Positions 6,935 through 13,166 of a stretch of DNA of 15,495 nucleotides are shown one piece after another (position 1 is the stretch's first letter; each line of letters opens with the position of its first letter). The DNA is from Flavobacteriaceae bacterium. GTDB taxonomy: Bacteria > Bacteroidota > Bacteroidia > Flavobacteriales > Flavobacteriaceae. The notes below the pieces were generated by a model that made no database searches, was not told where the DNA came from, and saw only the letters and a program-made list of their open reading frames with translations. Position numbers and translations under genes: made by a program. The DNA lies in the NCBI GenBank assembly GCA_030828025.1, contig JAURDG010000006.1:1-15495 (forward strand), read 5' to 3'.

Positions 6935-7453
6935 ATGAATGAACGTAAACTCTTAGCTCGAATGTTAGCTGTTCAGGACAGTATGTTTCGATTGGCCAAG
7001 AGGCTACTGATATCTACAGAAGAGGCAGAAGATGCGGTGCAAGAAGTGATGACCAAATTGTGGGAAAAAATGAACAGAACAGCAACATTAACGAACGTCG
7101 AGGGCTATGCGATGACCATGACCAAGAACTATTGCTTGGATCGATTAAAATCGAAGCAAGCAACGCAGTTGCGGTTGGTTCATGTGCATCAAGATAAGAC
7201 TTCGGATTCGCTCGATCAACAGATTAATCATCGGGATAGTGTTGCGCATGTATTCAAAATCATGCAATCACTTCCCGAGCAACAGCAGCTTGTGGTTCAA
7301 TTGCGTGATGTTGAGCAATACGATTTTGAGACCATTGCACAAATTACCGAAATGTCTGCGGGTGCTGTTCGTGTAGCGCTTTCTCGCGCACGAAAAGAAA
7401 TTAGAAAACAACTCATTGAAGTACATAATCATGGAATTGAAACAGGTTCATAA
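6935..7453 (+). CDS. ECF-type RNA polymerase sigma factor
   Basis: Directs RNA polymerase to a private set of promoters. At 172 residues it has the ECF size and only two conserved regions. Sigma region 2 covers about 10-76, with the acidic EEAEDAVQEVMTKLWEKM core-binding stretch (29-46) and VEGYAMTMTKNYCLDRLK (55-72). Sigma region 4 covers about 105-155, with SLPEQQQLVVQLRDVEQYDFETIAQ and the recognition helix SAGAVRVALSRARKEIRK. No sigma region 1.1 or 3 is present. The ATG at 6935 suits the family N terminus. The last 23 nt overlap the start of the next gene, a probable anti-sigma factor, suggesting translational coupling and a fixed ratio. A likely ECF-type promoter lies upstream. The signal and regulon are not shown by the sequence. 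Confidence 0.94.
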   Translation: MNERKLLARMLAVQDSMFRLAKRLLISTEEAEDAVQEVMTKLWEKMNRTATLTNVEGYAMTMTKNYCLDRLKSKQATQLRLVHVHQDKTSDSLDQQINHRDSVAHVFKIMQSLPEQQQLVVQLRDVEQYDFETIAQITEMSAGAVRVALSRARKEIRKQLIEVHNHGIETGS

Positions 7454-7859
7454 ATTAATCGACGCTTACTTTGAGGGAACTACCTCATTGGAAGAGGAAA
7501 AAGCATTGAAGGCATATTTTTCAGCAAAAGAGATTGATCCATCGCTTGATGCGTATGCGCCCTATTTTGCAACGATAAAACTAGAACAAAAAGGCACATC
7601 AAGCGTTCCCTTTTCGCCCACCACAAAAAAAACCAAAACCCGGACTCGAGTGGCTATCATTGCAGCGTCTTTTCTTTTGGGCTTTTTTGTGCTCAAACAC
7701 GTACAGCAGCCAACTCCGCCAACAGCAGAGGAATTGGTCTTTGAAGAGTTTAAAGCAAACATGTATATGGTATCCCAACATTTAAATAGAGGAATGGAAG
7801 GGATGGCATATATGGAAACCCTAAATACTACAACAAACAAATACATTAAAAACGACTAA
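7431..7859 (+). CDS. Small single-pass membrane protein, probable anti-sigma factor
   Basis: From the ATG at 7431 it is 142 residues; an ATG at 7416 would add five but lengthen the overlap with the sigma gene. The N-terminal soluble part (1-60) begins with LIDAYFEGTTSLEEEKALKAYF, a helical pattern common at the start of Bacteroidota membrane proteins encoded next to ECF sigma factors. A basic linker (K-K-T-K-T-R-T-R) precedes one membrane helix at about 74-91. The remaining ~50 residues would be periplasmic and end in an amphipathic stretch, SQHLNRGMEGMAYMETLNTTTNKY. It is not a FecR-type protein and shows no zinc-binding HxxxCxxC motif. The anti-sigma role is inferred from position (23-nt overlap with the sigma gene), topology and the N-terminal motif. 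The next gene starts 1 nt after its stop. Confidence 0.8.
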   Translation: MELKQVHKLIDAYFEGTTSLEEEKALKAYFSAKEIDPSLDAYAPYFATIKLEQKGTSSVPFSPTTKKTKTRTRVAIIAASFLLGFFVLKHVQQPTPPTAEELVFEEFKANMYMVSQHLNRGMEGMAYMETLNTTTNKYIKND

Positions 7860-7860
7860 A

Positions 7861-8406
7861 ATGAAAAAGAAAATAATTTTGCTATTCCTTACCATGATGA
7901 CCCCTTTTGTTTGGGGGCAAGATGTGTTTGAAAAATACGAGTACAACGACAATGTCACTTATTTTTCAATTAGCCCTAAAATGTTTCAAATGCTTGCCAA
8001 GCTAAGCATAGAAACCAATGACCCTCAAGCCGATCAACTTCTTTCGATGGTGAAAAAAATAAAGACCTTTAAGGTCATTACCACCGAAAATGAAGGGGTT
8101 GGCGAAGACATTAATTCGTGGGCAACCAAATACATAAAAGCCCATAAACTACAAGAATTGATGCGTGTCCGTGACAAAGAGGCTTATGTAGATTTTTATG
8201 TTAAATCCACCAACGATGATTTGGTTAAAGAACTGCTGATGCTGGTCACCGACATAAATAAAGAGCAAGTCCACCTGGGCAACAGATCTCCAGAAACTGT
8301 CTTGCTCTACCTAAACGGCGATATAGATTTGGAACAAATTTCCAAGCTCGTCAATCAGATGAATCTTCCAGGAGGTTCACAATTAGGTAAAATAAACAAA
8401 CATTAG
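7861..8406 (+). CDS. DUF4252-family exported protein
   Basis: A 181-residue protein with a signal peptide (MKKKIILLFLTMMTPFVWGQ, cleavage near 19-20) and no lipobox, so probably soluble in the periplasm. The mature part matches DUF4252, a family found mainly in Bacteroidota: VTYFSISPKMFQMLAKL near the start, then DPQADQLLSMVKKIKTFKVITTEN, and further on a strand-rich region containing EAYVDFYVKSTNDDLVKELLML. No catalytic motif is visible and no biochemical function is known to me. It begins 1 nt after the anti-sigma gene stop and ends 1 nt before a second DUF4252-like gene, so it is surely part of the same transcript. As a target or feedback component of the sigma system it may sense or buffer envelope state; that is inference. 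Confidence 0.88.
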   Translation: MKKKIILLFLTMMTPFVWGQDVFEKYEYNDNVTYFSISPKMFQMLAKLSIETNDPQADQLLSMVKKIKTFKVITTENEGVGEDINSWATKYIKAHKLQELMRVRDKEAYVDFYVKSTNDDLVKELLMLVTDINKEQVHLGNRSPETVLLYLNGDIDLEQISKLVNQMNLPGGSQLGKINKH

Positions 8407-8407
8407 T

Positions 8408-8929
8408 ATGAAAAAGCTGTTGACCTTATCGCTGATTTTCTTGATGTGGGCATGTTCATCATCGCCTTCCATTCAACAGTATTATGTCGAAAAATCACAA
8501 GACCCTTCATTCCTAGTTATGGATATTCCCACATCAATTTTGGGCATTGATCAAGCCACATTAAATGATGAAGAAAGAGAAGCCTTGGCGTCTTTTCAAA
8601 AATTTAATATTCTCTTATTTCGAAAAACTGATGAGAATCAAAATCAGTTTGACAACGAATTGGACACCGTACGCGGCATACTCGACAACAAAACATTTGA
8701 CCCATTACTAGTGTTAAGCGATCCCGAGTATTCTGGTAAATTGGTTCTTCAGGGCAGCCTTGATCGACCAGATGAAATTATCTTTTTTGGGTCATCTATT
8801 CAAGGATTTATCGTGGCTCGGCTTATTGGACGCAAAATGCAGGTTGATAAAGCGATGTTACTCGCAGGCGTGCTTCAACGTGAAGGTGCCATGGAAAGGG
8901 CAGCGAAACACTTGGGACAAATGTTCTAA
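8408..8929 (+). CDS. DUF4252-like lipoprotein
   Basis: A 173-residue protein with a lipoprotein signal peptide: a hydrophobic stretch ending M-W-A-C, so Cys16 is the lipidated residue. The residues after Cys are S-S-S-P, without the acidic surface-export signal, so it probably faces the periplasm. The body (PSFLVMDIPTSILG, ASFQKFNILLFRKTDEN, and IIFFGSSIQGFIVARLIG) follows the DUF4252 plan but is more diverged than the preceding gene; the pair may be an old duplication. No enzymatic motif is seen. It is last in the four-gene sigma operon. Its TAA stop is shared on the opposite strand with the TAG of purB (4-nt overlap), so no dedicated terminator separates them. Confidence 0.78.
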   Translation: MKKLLTLSLIFLMWACSSSPSIQQYYVEKSQDPSFLVMDIPTSILGIDQATLNDEEREALASFQKFNILLFRKTDENQNQFDNELDTVRGILDNKTFDPLLVLSDPEYSGKLVLQGSLDRPDEIIFFGSSIQGFIVARLIGRKMQVDKAMLLAGVLQREGAMERAAKHLGQMF

Positions 8930-10269
8930 ATTCCAGTGTAATTGTCAGGTCTAAGCGCCAATAACTCGGCTTTGACGGTTGAATCAATGGCTAATGATTC
9001 GATAAAATTGCGAATAGCTGCTTCATCAATATGTGTATTTGTTCGTGTCAATGCCTTTAGTGCTTCATAAGGTTTTGGATAGCCCTCACGGCGTAAGATT
9101 GTTTGAATAGCCTCGGCAAGTACTGCCCAATTATTGTCTAAATCTTGTTGTATTTTTTCTTTATTGACAACCAATTTTCCAATTCCTTTTATAAGCGATT
9201 CAAAGCTTATGATTATATGTGCCATTGGCATGCCCGCATTGCGCAATACAGTACTGTCTGTAAGGTCGCGCTGTAAGCGAGAAATAGGAAGTTTTTCAGA
9301 CAAATGTGTCAACAATGCATTGGCAATTCCTAGATTTCCTTCTGCATTTTCAAAGTCAATAGGGTTTACTTTGTGTGGCATGGCAGACGAGCCCACTTCT
9401 CCCGCTTTAATCTGTTGCTTGAAGTAGTCCATAGAAATATATGTCCAAATATCTCGAGCAAAATCTATTAAGACGGTGTTGATGCGTTTTTGGGCATCAC
9501 AAAGCGCAGCGTAGTGATCATAGTGTTCTATCTGCGTTGTTGGGAATGAATGATGAAGTCCGAGTGTCTTTTCGACAAAAGAAGTACCAAATGCTAGCCA
9601 GTTTATTTCTGGATAAGCTACATGATGTGCATTAAAGTTCCCAGTTGCACCACCAAATTTAGCAGCCATAGGTATCTGTTCCAAGAGTTTGCGTTGCGCA
9701 TCGATTCTGGTTATGAAAACGTCTAATTCTTTGTCCAGTCTTGTGGGCGAAGCAGGTTGCCCATGTGTCCGTGCCAACATCGGGATTTGTGCACTTTGTG
9801 TTTTCAATGCATCAATCTTGTCAACCACAAGTTGAAGTGTTGGTTCGTACAGGGCTTCGTGCGCTTCCTTAATGAGTAGTGGAATGGCCGTATTGTTAAT
9901 GTCTTGAGAGGTCAATCCAAAATGAATAAACTCTTTATACGCACCTAAATTTAATTCATCAAAAGTTTGTTTGAGAAAGTACTCGACCGCTTTTACGTCG
10001 TGGTTGGTTGTCTTTTCAATATCTTTAATCTGCTGCGCCTGATCCAAATGAAAGTGTTGATAAACACTACGTAAATCCTCAAAAGCAGAAGTTGGAAAAT
10101 CGGCTAGTTGCGGTAAGGGCAACTCGCATAATGCAATAAAATATTCCACTTCAATGCGGACGCGATATTGAATTAATCCAAACTCAGAAAAATAGGGGCT
10201 TAGCGGCTTGGTTTTTGGGCGGTAACGCCCATCAACTGGAGAAATAGCACTTAATTTGTTTAGAAGCAT
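8926..10269 (-). CDS. purB: Adenylosuccinate lyase
   Basis: Catalyses two beta-eliminations releasing fumarate in purine synthesis: SAICAR to AICAR, and adenylosuccinate to AMP. It is 447 residues from the ATG at 10269, close to the E. coli enzyme (456). The N terminus MLLNKLSAISPVDGRY is typical. A frame extension to 10320 would add 17 unrelated residues and pass through a likely -7 element, so I reject it. Visible motifs are TSQDINNTA (120-128), the catalytic-histidine segment ARTHGQPASPT (H169), TQIEHYDHYAAL, and the fumarase/aspartase-superfamily signature GSSAMPHKVNP (293-303) with the flexible-loop serine at 294/295. The type is the E. coli-like PurB class. It is transcribed away from the carboxypeptidase-like gene upstream (86-nt gap) and ends overlapping the sigma operon by 4 nt. 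Confidence 0.97.
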   Translation of the reverse strand: MLLNKLSAISPVDGRYRPKTKPLSPYFSEFGLIQYRVRIEVEYFIALCELPLPQLADFPTSAFEDLRSVYQHFHLDQAQQIKDIEKTTNHDVKAVEYFLKQTFDELNLGAYKEFIHFGLTSQDINNTAIPLLIKEAHEALYEPTLQLVVDKIDALKTQSAQIPMLARTHGQPASPTRLDKELDVFITRIDAQRKLLEQIPMAAKFGGATGNFNAHHVAYPEINWLAFGTSFVEKTLGLHHSFPTTQIEHYDHYAALCDAQKRINTVLIDFARDIWTYISMDYFKQQIKAGEVGSSAMPHKVNPIDFENAEGNLGIANALLTHLSEKLPISRLQRDLTDSTVLRNAGMPMAHIIISFESLIKGIGKLVVNKEKIQQDLDNNWAVLAEAIQTILRREGYPKPYEALKALTRTNTHIDEAAIRNFIESLAIDSTVKAELLALRPDNYTGI

Positions 10270-10281
10270 ATTTGCAAAAGG

Positions 10282-10289
10282 CAAAGGTA
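10282..10289 (-). promoter_or_regulatory. Candidate -7 element of the purB promoter
   Basis: On the minus strand this reads TACCTTTG, a perfect match to TAnnTTTG. Transcription would start near 10275, giving a very short leader to the ATG at 10269. No TTG lies 17-23 nt upstream, so only the -7 half is supported. It fits the choice of the shorter purB start. Confidence 0.35.
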
Positions 10290-10355
10290 TAGATTTTCTC
10301 TGTATTCGAGGCGGGCACAAACCAAGTAAATTTGGAACACCTATTTAGGTGAAAA

Positions 10356-11111
10356 CTACCGCCTAAGTACTTTGTATTCTTCGTAGCAGCCGCTGATGGC
10401 TTCAAGGATTTGGAGGTCATTGGCTTCTCGAATAAAGCTGTCCGAGAAGTTGCAATTCCGAAGGATTTCATCAAGGTCAATGCGTGCTATTTGAAGAAGT
10501 TCCTCTAAGGTTTTTCGGTCGTACTTTACAGCTAATAAATCCCGCAATTCGTTATTGGCACGCACCCTTTTTAGTTTTCGCAGCTGGTTGGGTTTACTGC
10601 CAAAAATATTATACAAAAAATCCGCAGGATTAGACACCGCTTGTAAGATACGGATTTCGCCTATTGGGGTTCTGTTTCCACCTTCATAACCTCCACTAGA
10701 CAATCCAGGAATGCTGTATCGTCTCGACCTGTTAATCGGTATATTTCGGGCATCGATATCCAAATAACCTGTAAGTTGATAGGGGCGAACCACGACTTCT
10801 TCTAGTGCCAAGGCCAACTCTGTTAGCTGAAAACGCGTATTTGGGTAACGAATAAGGTCGTTGGAAACACGGATTTTTATGGATTTGTACCCCAAATAAG
10901 AGAGGTAAAGCGTATCATTTACTTCTGCATCGATGACAAATTTCCCTTCTTTGTCGGTAATGGCCATCGTAACCTTGTTTAGGTTGATCACATGTACTGT
11001 GGATATGGGTTTTTGATCTGCTGCATTTTCAACAATACCAATAACTTCCTGACCATTGGCTATGGTCAAGCAAAACACAAAGAAGAGAACAGTAGTAAAG
11101 CGTTTCATCAT
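10356..11111 (-). CDS. Secreted protein with carboxypeptidase-regulatory-like domain
   Basis: A 251-residue exported protein of unknown role. A signal peptide ends near A-N-G-Q (21). Residues 22-100 form the beta-sandwich seen at the N terminus of many Bacteroidota TonB receptors and surface proteins (EVIGIVENAADQKPISTVHV, ITDKEGKFVIDA, DTLYLSYLGYKS). Next comes LALEEVVVRPYQL (101-113), which looks like a TonB-box-type segment, but no plug or barrel follows. Instead there is a ~140-residue basic, helical C-terminal part with NPADFLYNIFGSKPNQLRKLKRVR (161-184) and a terminal ANDLQILEAISGCYEEYK. I know similar Bacteroidota hypothetical proteins but no defined function. A second ATG at 11108 is equally possible. 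It lies 61 nt after rdgB on the same strand; TTG and TTAGTTTG with a 20-nt gap in that interval form a weak promoter candidate. Confidence 0.82.
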   Translation of the reverse strand: MMKRFTTVLFFVFCLTIANGQEVIGIVENAADQKPISTVHVINLNKVTMAITDKEGKFVIDAEVNDTLYLSYLGYKSIKIRVSNDLIRYPNTRFQLTELALALEEVVVRPYQLTGYLDIDARNIPINRSRRYSIPGLSSGGYEGGNRTPIGEIRILQAVSNPADFLYNIFGSKPNQLRKLKRVRANNELRDLLAVKYDRKTLEELLQIARIDLDEILRNCNFSDSFIREANDLQILEAISGCYEEYKVLRR

Positions 11112-11160
11112 ATGGTACTACAAACTAAGTGCATTACAAATTGGTCTGCAATCTTTTACC

Positions 11161-11180
11161 AAAAAATTAACATTATGTTA
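11161..11180 (-). terminator. Weak terminator-like element after rdgB
   Basis: On the minus strand, TAACA TAA TGTTA (11180-11168) forms a 5-bp AT-only stem whose loop is the rdgB stop codon; after one A it runs into six T (11166-11161). The shape resembles an intrinsic terminator, but the stem is very weak. It could let part of the transcript continue into the carboxypeptidase-like gene. Confidence 0.25.
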
Positions 11181-11751
11181 GAGATTTTAGGTAGTTTTCT
11201 AGTTTGGCAATTGCCAAACTTCGGTGGCTAAGGCGCAGCTTGATTTCTCTGGGTAGTGCTGCAAATGTTTTGTCGTACCCTTGCGGGATAAATAAGGGGT
11301 CGTAACCAAAGCCGCCAGTTCCGCTGGATTGGGTTGCAATCGTTCCTCGTACAATACCTTCAAAAATCTGCTCGTTCGTTCCGTCTGTGTAGGCGATCAC
11401 GGTTCTAAATTGCGCCAAACGATTTGTCTCGCCTGCGAGTGTGCTAAGTAGTTTTGCATTGTTCTTCTCATGGCTTCGATTAGCGCCTGCATAACGTGCC
11501 GAATACACACCAGGTGCTCCGTGCAACACATCTACTTCTAAACCGCTGTCGTCGGCAAAAACAGGCTTTTTGAATGCAGCATAAATACACCTTGCCTTAA
11601 GCAAGGCATTGCCTTCTAATGTATGCTCTGTTTCATCTATCTCTTGTGTGTAGCCCAACTCGGATAGGCTTTGAACGCTAAAGTTGTTCAAAACTGCTTG
11701 CACTTCTTTGACCTTATTCTCGTTATGGGTGGCAAAAACAAGCTGTATCAT
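11173..11751 (-). CDS. rdgB: Non-canonical purine NTP pyrophosphatase (RdgB/HAM1, ITPase)
   Basis: Hydrolyses dITP, ITP and XTP to the monophosphates, keeping deaminated purines out of DNA and RNA. The 192-residue length is normal. All family blocks are visible: FATHNENKVKE (T8, N10, K13), the acidic DETEHTLEGNALLKA (39-53), ADDSGLEVDVLHGAPGVYSARYAG with catalytic D68, GGFGYDPLF (146-154) and SHR (175-177). The segment before SHR (LPREIKLRL) is somewhat unlike the usual EKN form but keeps the Lys. Its ATG overlaps the TGA of rlmH as ATGA, so the two are almost certainly translated from one mRNA by coupling. Both act in nucleic-acid housekeeping but on different substrates. Confidence 0.96.
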   Translation of the reverse strand: MIQLVFATHNENKVKEVQAVLNNFSVQSLSELGYTQEIDETEHTLEGNALLKARCIYAAFKKPVFADDSGLEVDVLHGAPGVYSARYAGANRSHEKNNAKLLSTLAGETNRLAQFRTVIAYTDGTNEQIFEGIVRGTIATQSSGTGGFGYDPLFIPQGYDKTFAALPREIKLRLSHRSLAIAKLENYLKSLT

Positions 11752-12221
11752 TCGTGGTGATAGGGTTCGTTGTTGTTTATCGTAAATGCTCGGTAAAGTT
11801 GTTCAGCAATAATGATGCGTACCATCTGATGCGAAAACGTCATGGAAGAAAGGGAAATTTTATGTTGAGCACGTTGGTAGATGGCTTCTGAAAAACCGTA
11901 TGCGCCACCAACAACAAAAACTAGATTCTTGGTACTAGCGTTCATCTTGTTTTGTAAAAATGCGGCAAAGGTTTTGGAAGTATAACTTTTGCCCCTTTCG
12001 TCAAAAAGCACAACCACATCTTTGGGCTGAATGTGCTTCAACAGGATTTTTCCTTCTTCTTTCTGTTGTTCTTCTTTCCGCAAATTTTTGGTGTTTTTTA
12101 GCTCTGGAATTTCAATCCAATCAATGCGAATGTAATGCGAAATGCGCTTTAGGTATTCGGGCAACCATTGTGCAATGGCTGCATGATTGGTTTTGCCTAC
12201 ACATAAAATTTGAATTTTCAC
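11748..12221 (-). CDS. rlmH: 23S rRNA (pseudouridine1915-N3)-methyltransferase
   Basis: A SPOUT-class (knotted) methyltransferase using SAM to methylate pseudouridine 1915 in helix 69 of 23S rRNA on assembled ribosomes. It is 157 residues, against 155 in E. coli. Visible motifs are MKIQILCVGKT at the start, VLFDERGKSYTSKTFA (71-86), the SAM-site FVVGGAYGF (102-110) and ISLSSMTFSHQMVRIIIAEQLYRA (122-145). The C-terminal P-Y-H-H-E, important for the active site and dimer, is also present. The start codon is GTG at 12221; no other start fits the conserved N terminus. It is first of the rlmH-rdgB pair and divergent from the YihY-family gene across 57 nt. A TACCTTTA just upstream on the minus strand resembles a -7 element but lies too close to the start for a normal leader. 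Confidence 0.96.
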   Translation of the reverse strand: MKIQILCVGKTNHAAIAQWLPEYLKRISHYIRIDWIEIPELKNTKNLRKEEQQKEEGKILLKHIQPKDVVVLFDERGKSYTSKTFAAFLQNKMNASTKNLVFVVGGAYGFSEAIYQRAQHKISLSSMTFSHQMVRIIIAEQLYRAFTINNNEPYHHE

Positions 12222-12278
12222 GTCGTAAAGGTATAAATTCTATGTGATGCTTTTCGTGATTATGGTTAACTTAGCATA

Positions 12279-13166
12279 ATGCAAAAACAATTGCGTCCTT
12301 TTTCTGAACATCCGTTAATCGCATGGATGCACCGCATTCGATTGGGTCGCAATCGCTCAATTTCTTTGTATCAAGTCTTAGAGTTGTACAGTATTGGCGT
12401 CGTCAAAGGGGCGCTGACCACGCGCGCAAGTAGCATCGCCTTTAGTTTTTTTATGGCATTATTTCCTTTCTTGCTTTTTGTACTGAACCTAATTCCGTTT
12501 ATACCATTACCAAATATAGAAGCCACTTTTTCGGATCTACTGATTTCTACGGTGCCAACTGACATCCAAAAGCTGATCACAGACATTCTTGGCGACATCC
12601 AAAACAAACAGCGCACAGGTTTACTTTCTACTACTTTTTTGCTTTCGATTTTTTTGATGGGCAATGGTGTCAATGCCGTTTTTGGTGGTTTTGAAGATTC
12701 TATTCATGTCAGTTTTAGCAGGCATTTCTTACGTCAATATTTTTACGCTGTTGGTGTGGGTATTCTGTTGGCATTATTGCTATTGGTTTCTGTTGCTGGA
12801 TATTTATTTTTTGAGTTAATGGTTGAAAATTCAATGTTATTCGACATCCGTATAAGTCCATGGTTTAGAAGCTTCTTTTTCGTTTTTATGGCTTACTTTA
12901 TTAGTGCCATGTTGTTTTATTTTGGTAGTTCAAAGGGCAGTGGAAGAAGTTTTTTCTCTACAGGAGCCTTGATGACCACATTGTTGTTTATGCTAACTTC
13001 TTATGGCTTCTCTATTTACCTGAACTATTTTGCTTCCTACAATCAATTATACGGTTCTATTGGTGCCATCTTGATACTAATGCTGTATATCTGGCTAAAT
13101 GCAAATGTCCTTTTGCTTGGATTTGAGCTCAATGCGGCTATTCGGAAACTAAAACAAAATTCCTGA
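12279..13166 (+). CDS. YihY/BrkB-family inner-membrane protein
   Basis: A 295-residue protein with a cytoplasmic N terminus of about 50 residues and six predicted membrane segments (about 53-75, 114-133, 155-180, 198-216, 228-250, 258-282). Family marks are RASSIAFSFFMALFPFLLF (49-67) and the C-terminal YGSIGAILILMLYIWLNANVLLLGFELNA (258-286). The family was once mislabelled ribonuclease BN; that activity belongs to another protein, so this should be described only as a YihY-family membrane protein, possibly a transporter. The ATG at 12279 is the first start before the conserved region. Its TGA stop overlaps the ATG of priA (TGATG, 1 shared base), so priA is likely translated by re-initiation. 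Confidence 0.93.
   Translation: MQKQLRPFSEHPLIAWMHRIRLGRNRSISLYQVLELYSIGVVKGALTTRASSIAFSFFMALFPFLLFVLNLIPFIPLPNIEATFSDLLISTVPTDIQKLITDILGDIQNKQRTGLLSTTFLLSIFLMGNGVNAVFGGFEDSIHVSFSRHFLRQYFYAVGVGILLALLLLVSVAGYLFFELMVENSMLFDIRISPWFRSFFFVFMAYFISAMLFYFGSSKGSGRSFFSTGALMTTLLFMLTSYGFSIYLNYFASYNQLYGSIGAILILMLYIWLNANVLLLGFELNAAIRKLKQNS

Noticed and set aside
10270..10320. N-terminal extension of purB by 17 residues
   Set aside because: The family N terminus starts at MLLNKLSAISPVDGRY, and the extension passes through a TACCTTTG promoter-like element.
10338..10351. Palindrome CACCTATTTAGGTG between purB and the carboxypeptidase-like gene, as terminator or operator
   Set aside because: As RNA only a 4-bp stem with a usable loop remains, and no T-run follows on either strand. 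As a protein site there is no second copy in the window to support it.
12279..13166. Ribonuclease BN annotation for the membrane protein
   Set aside because: That label is a historical error for the YihY family; no nuclease motif is present.
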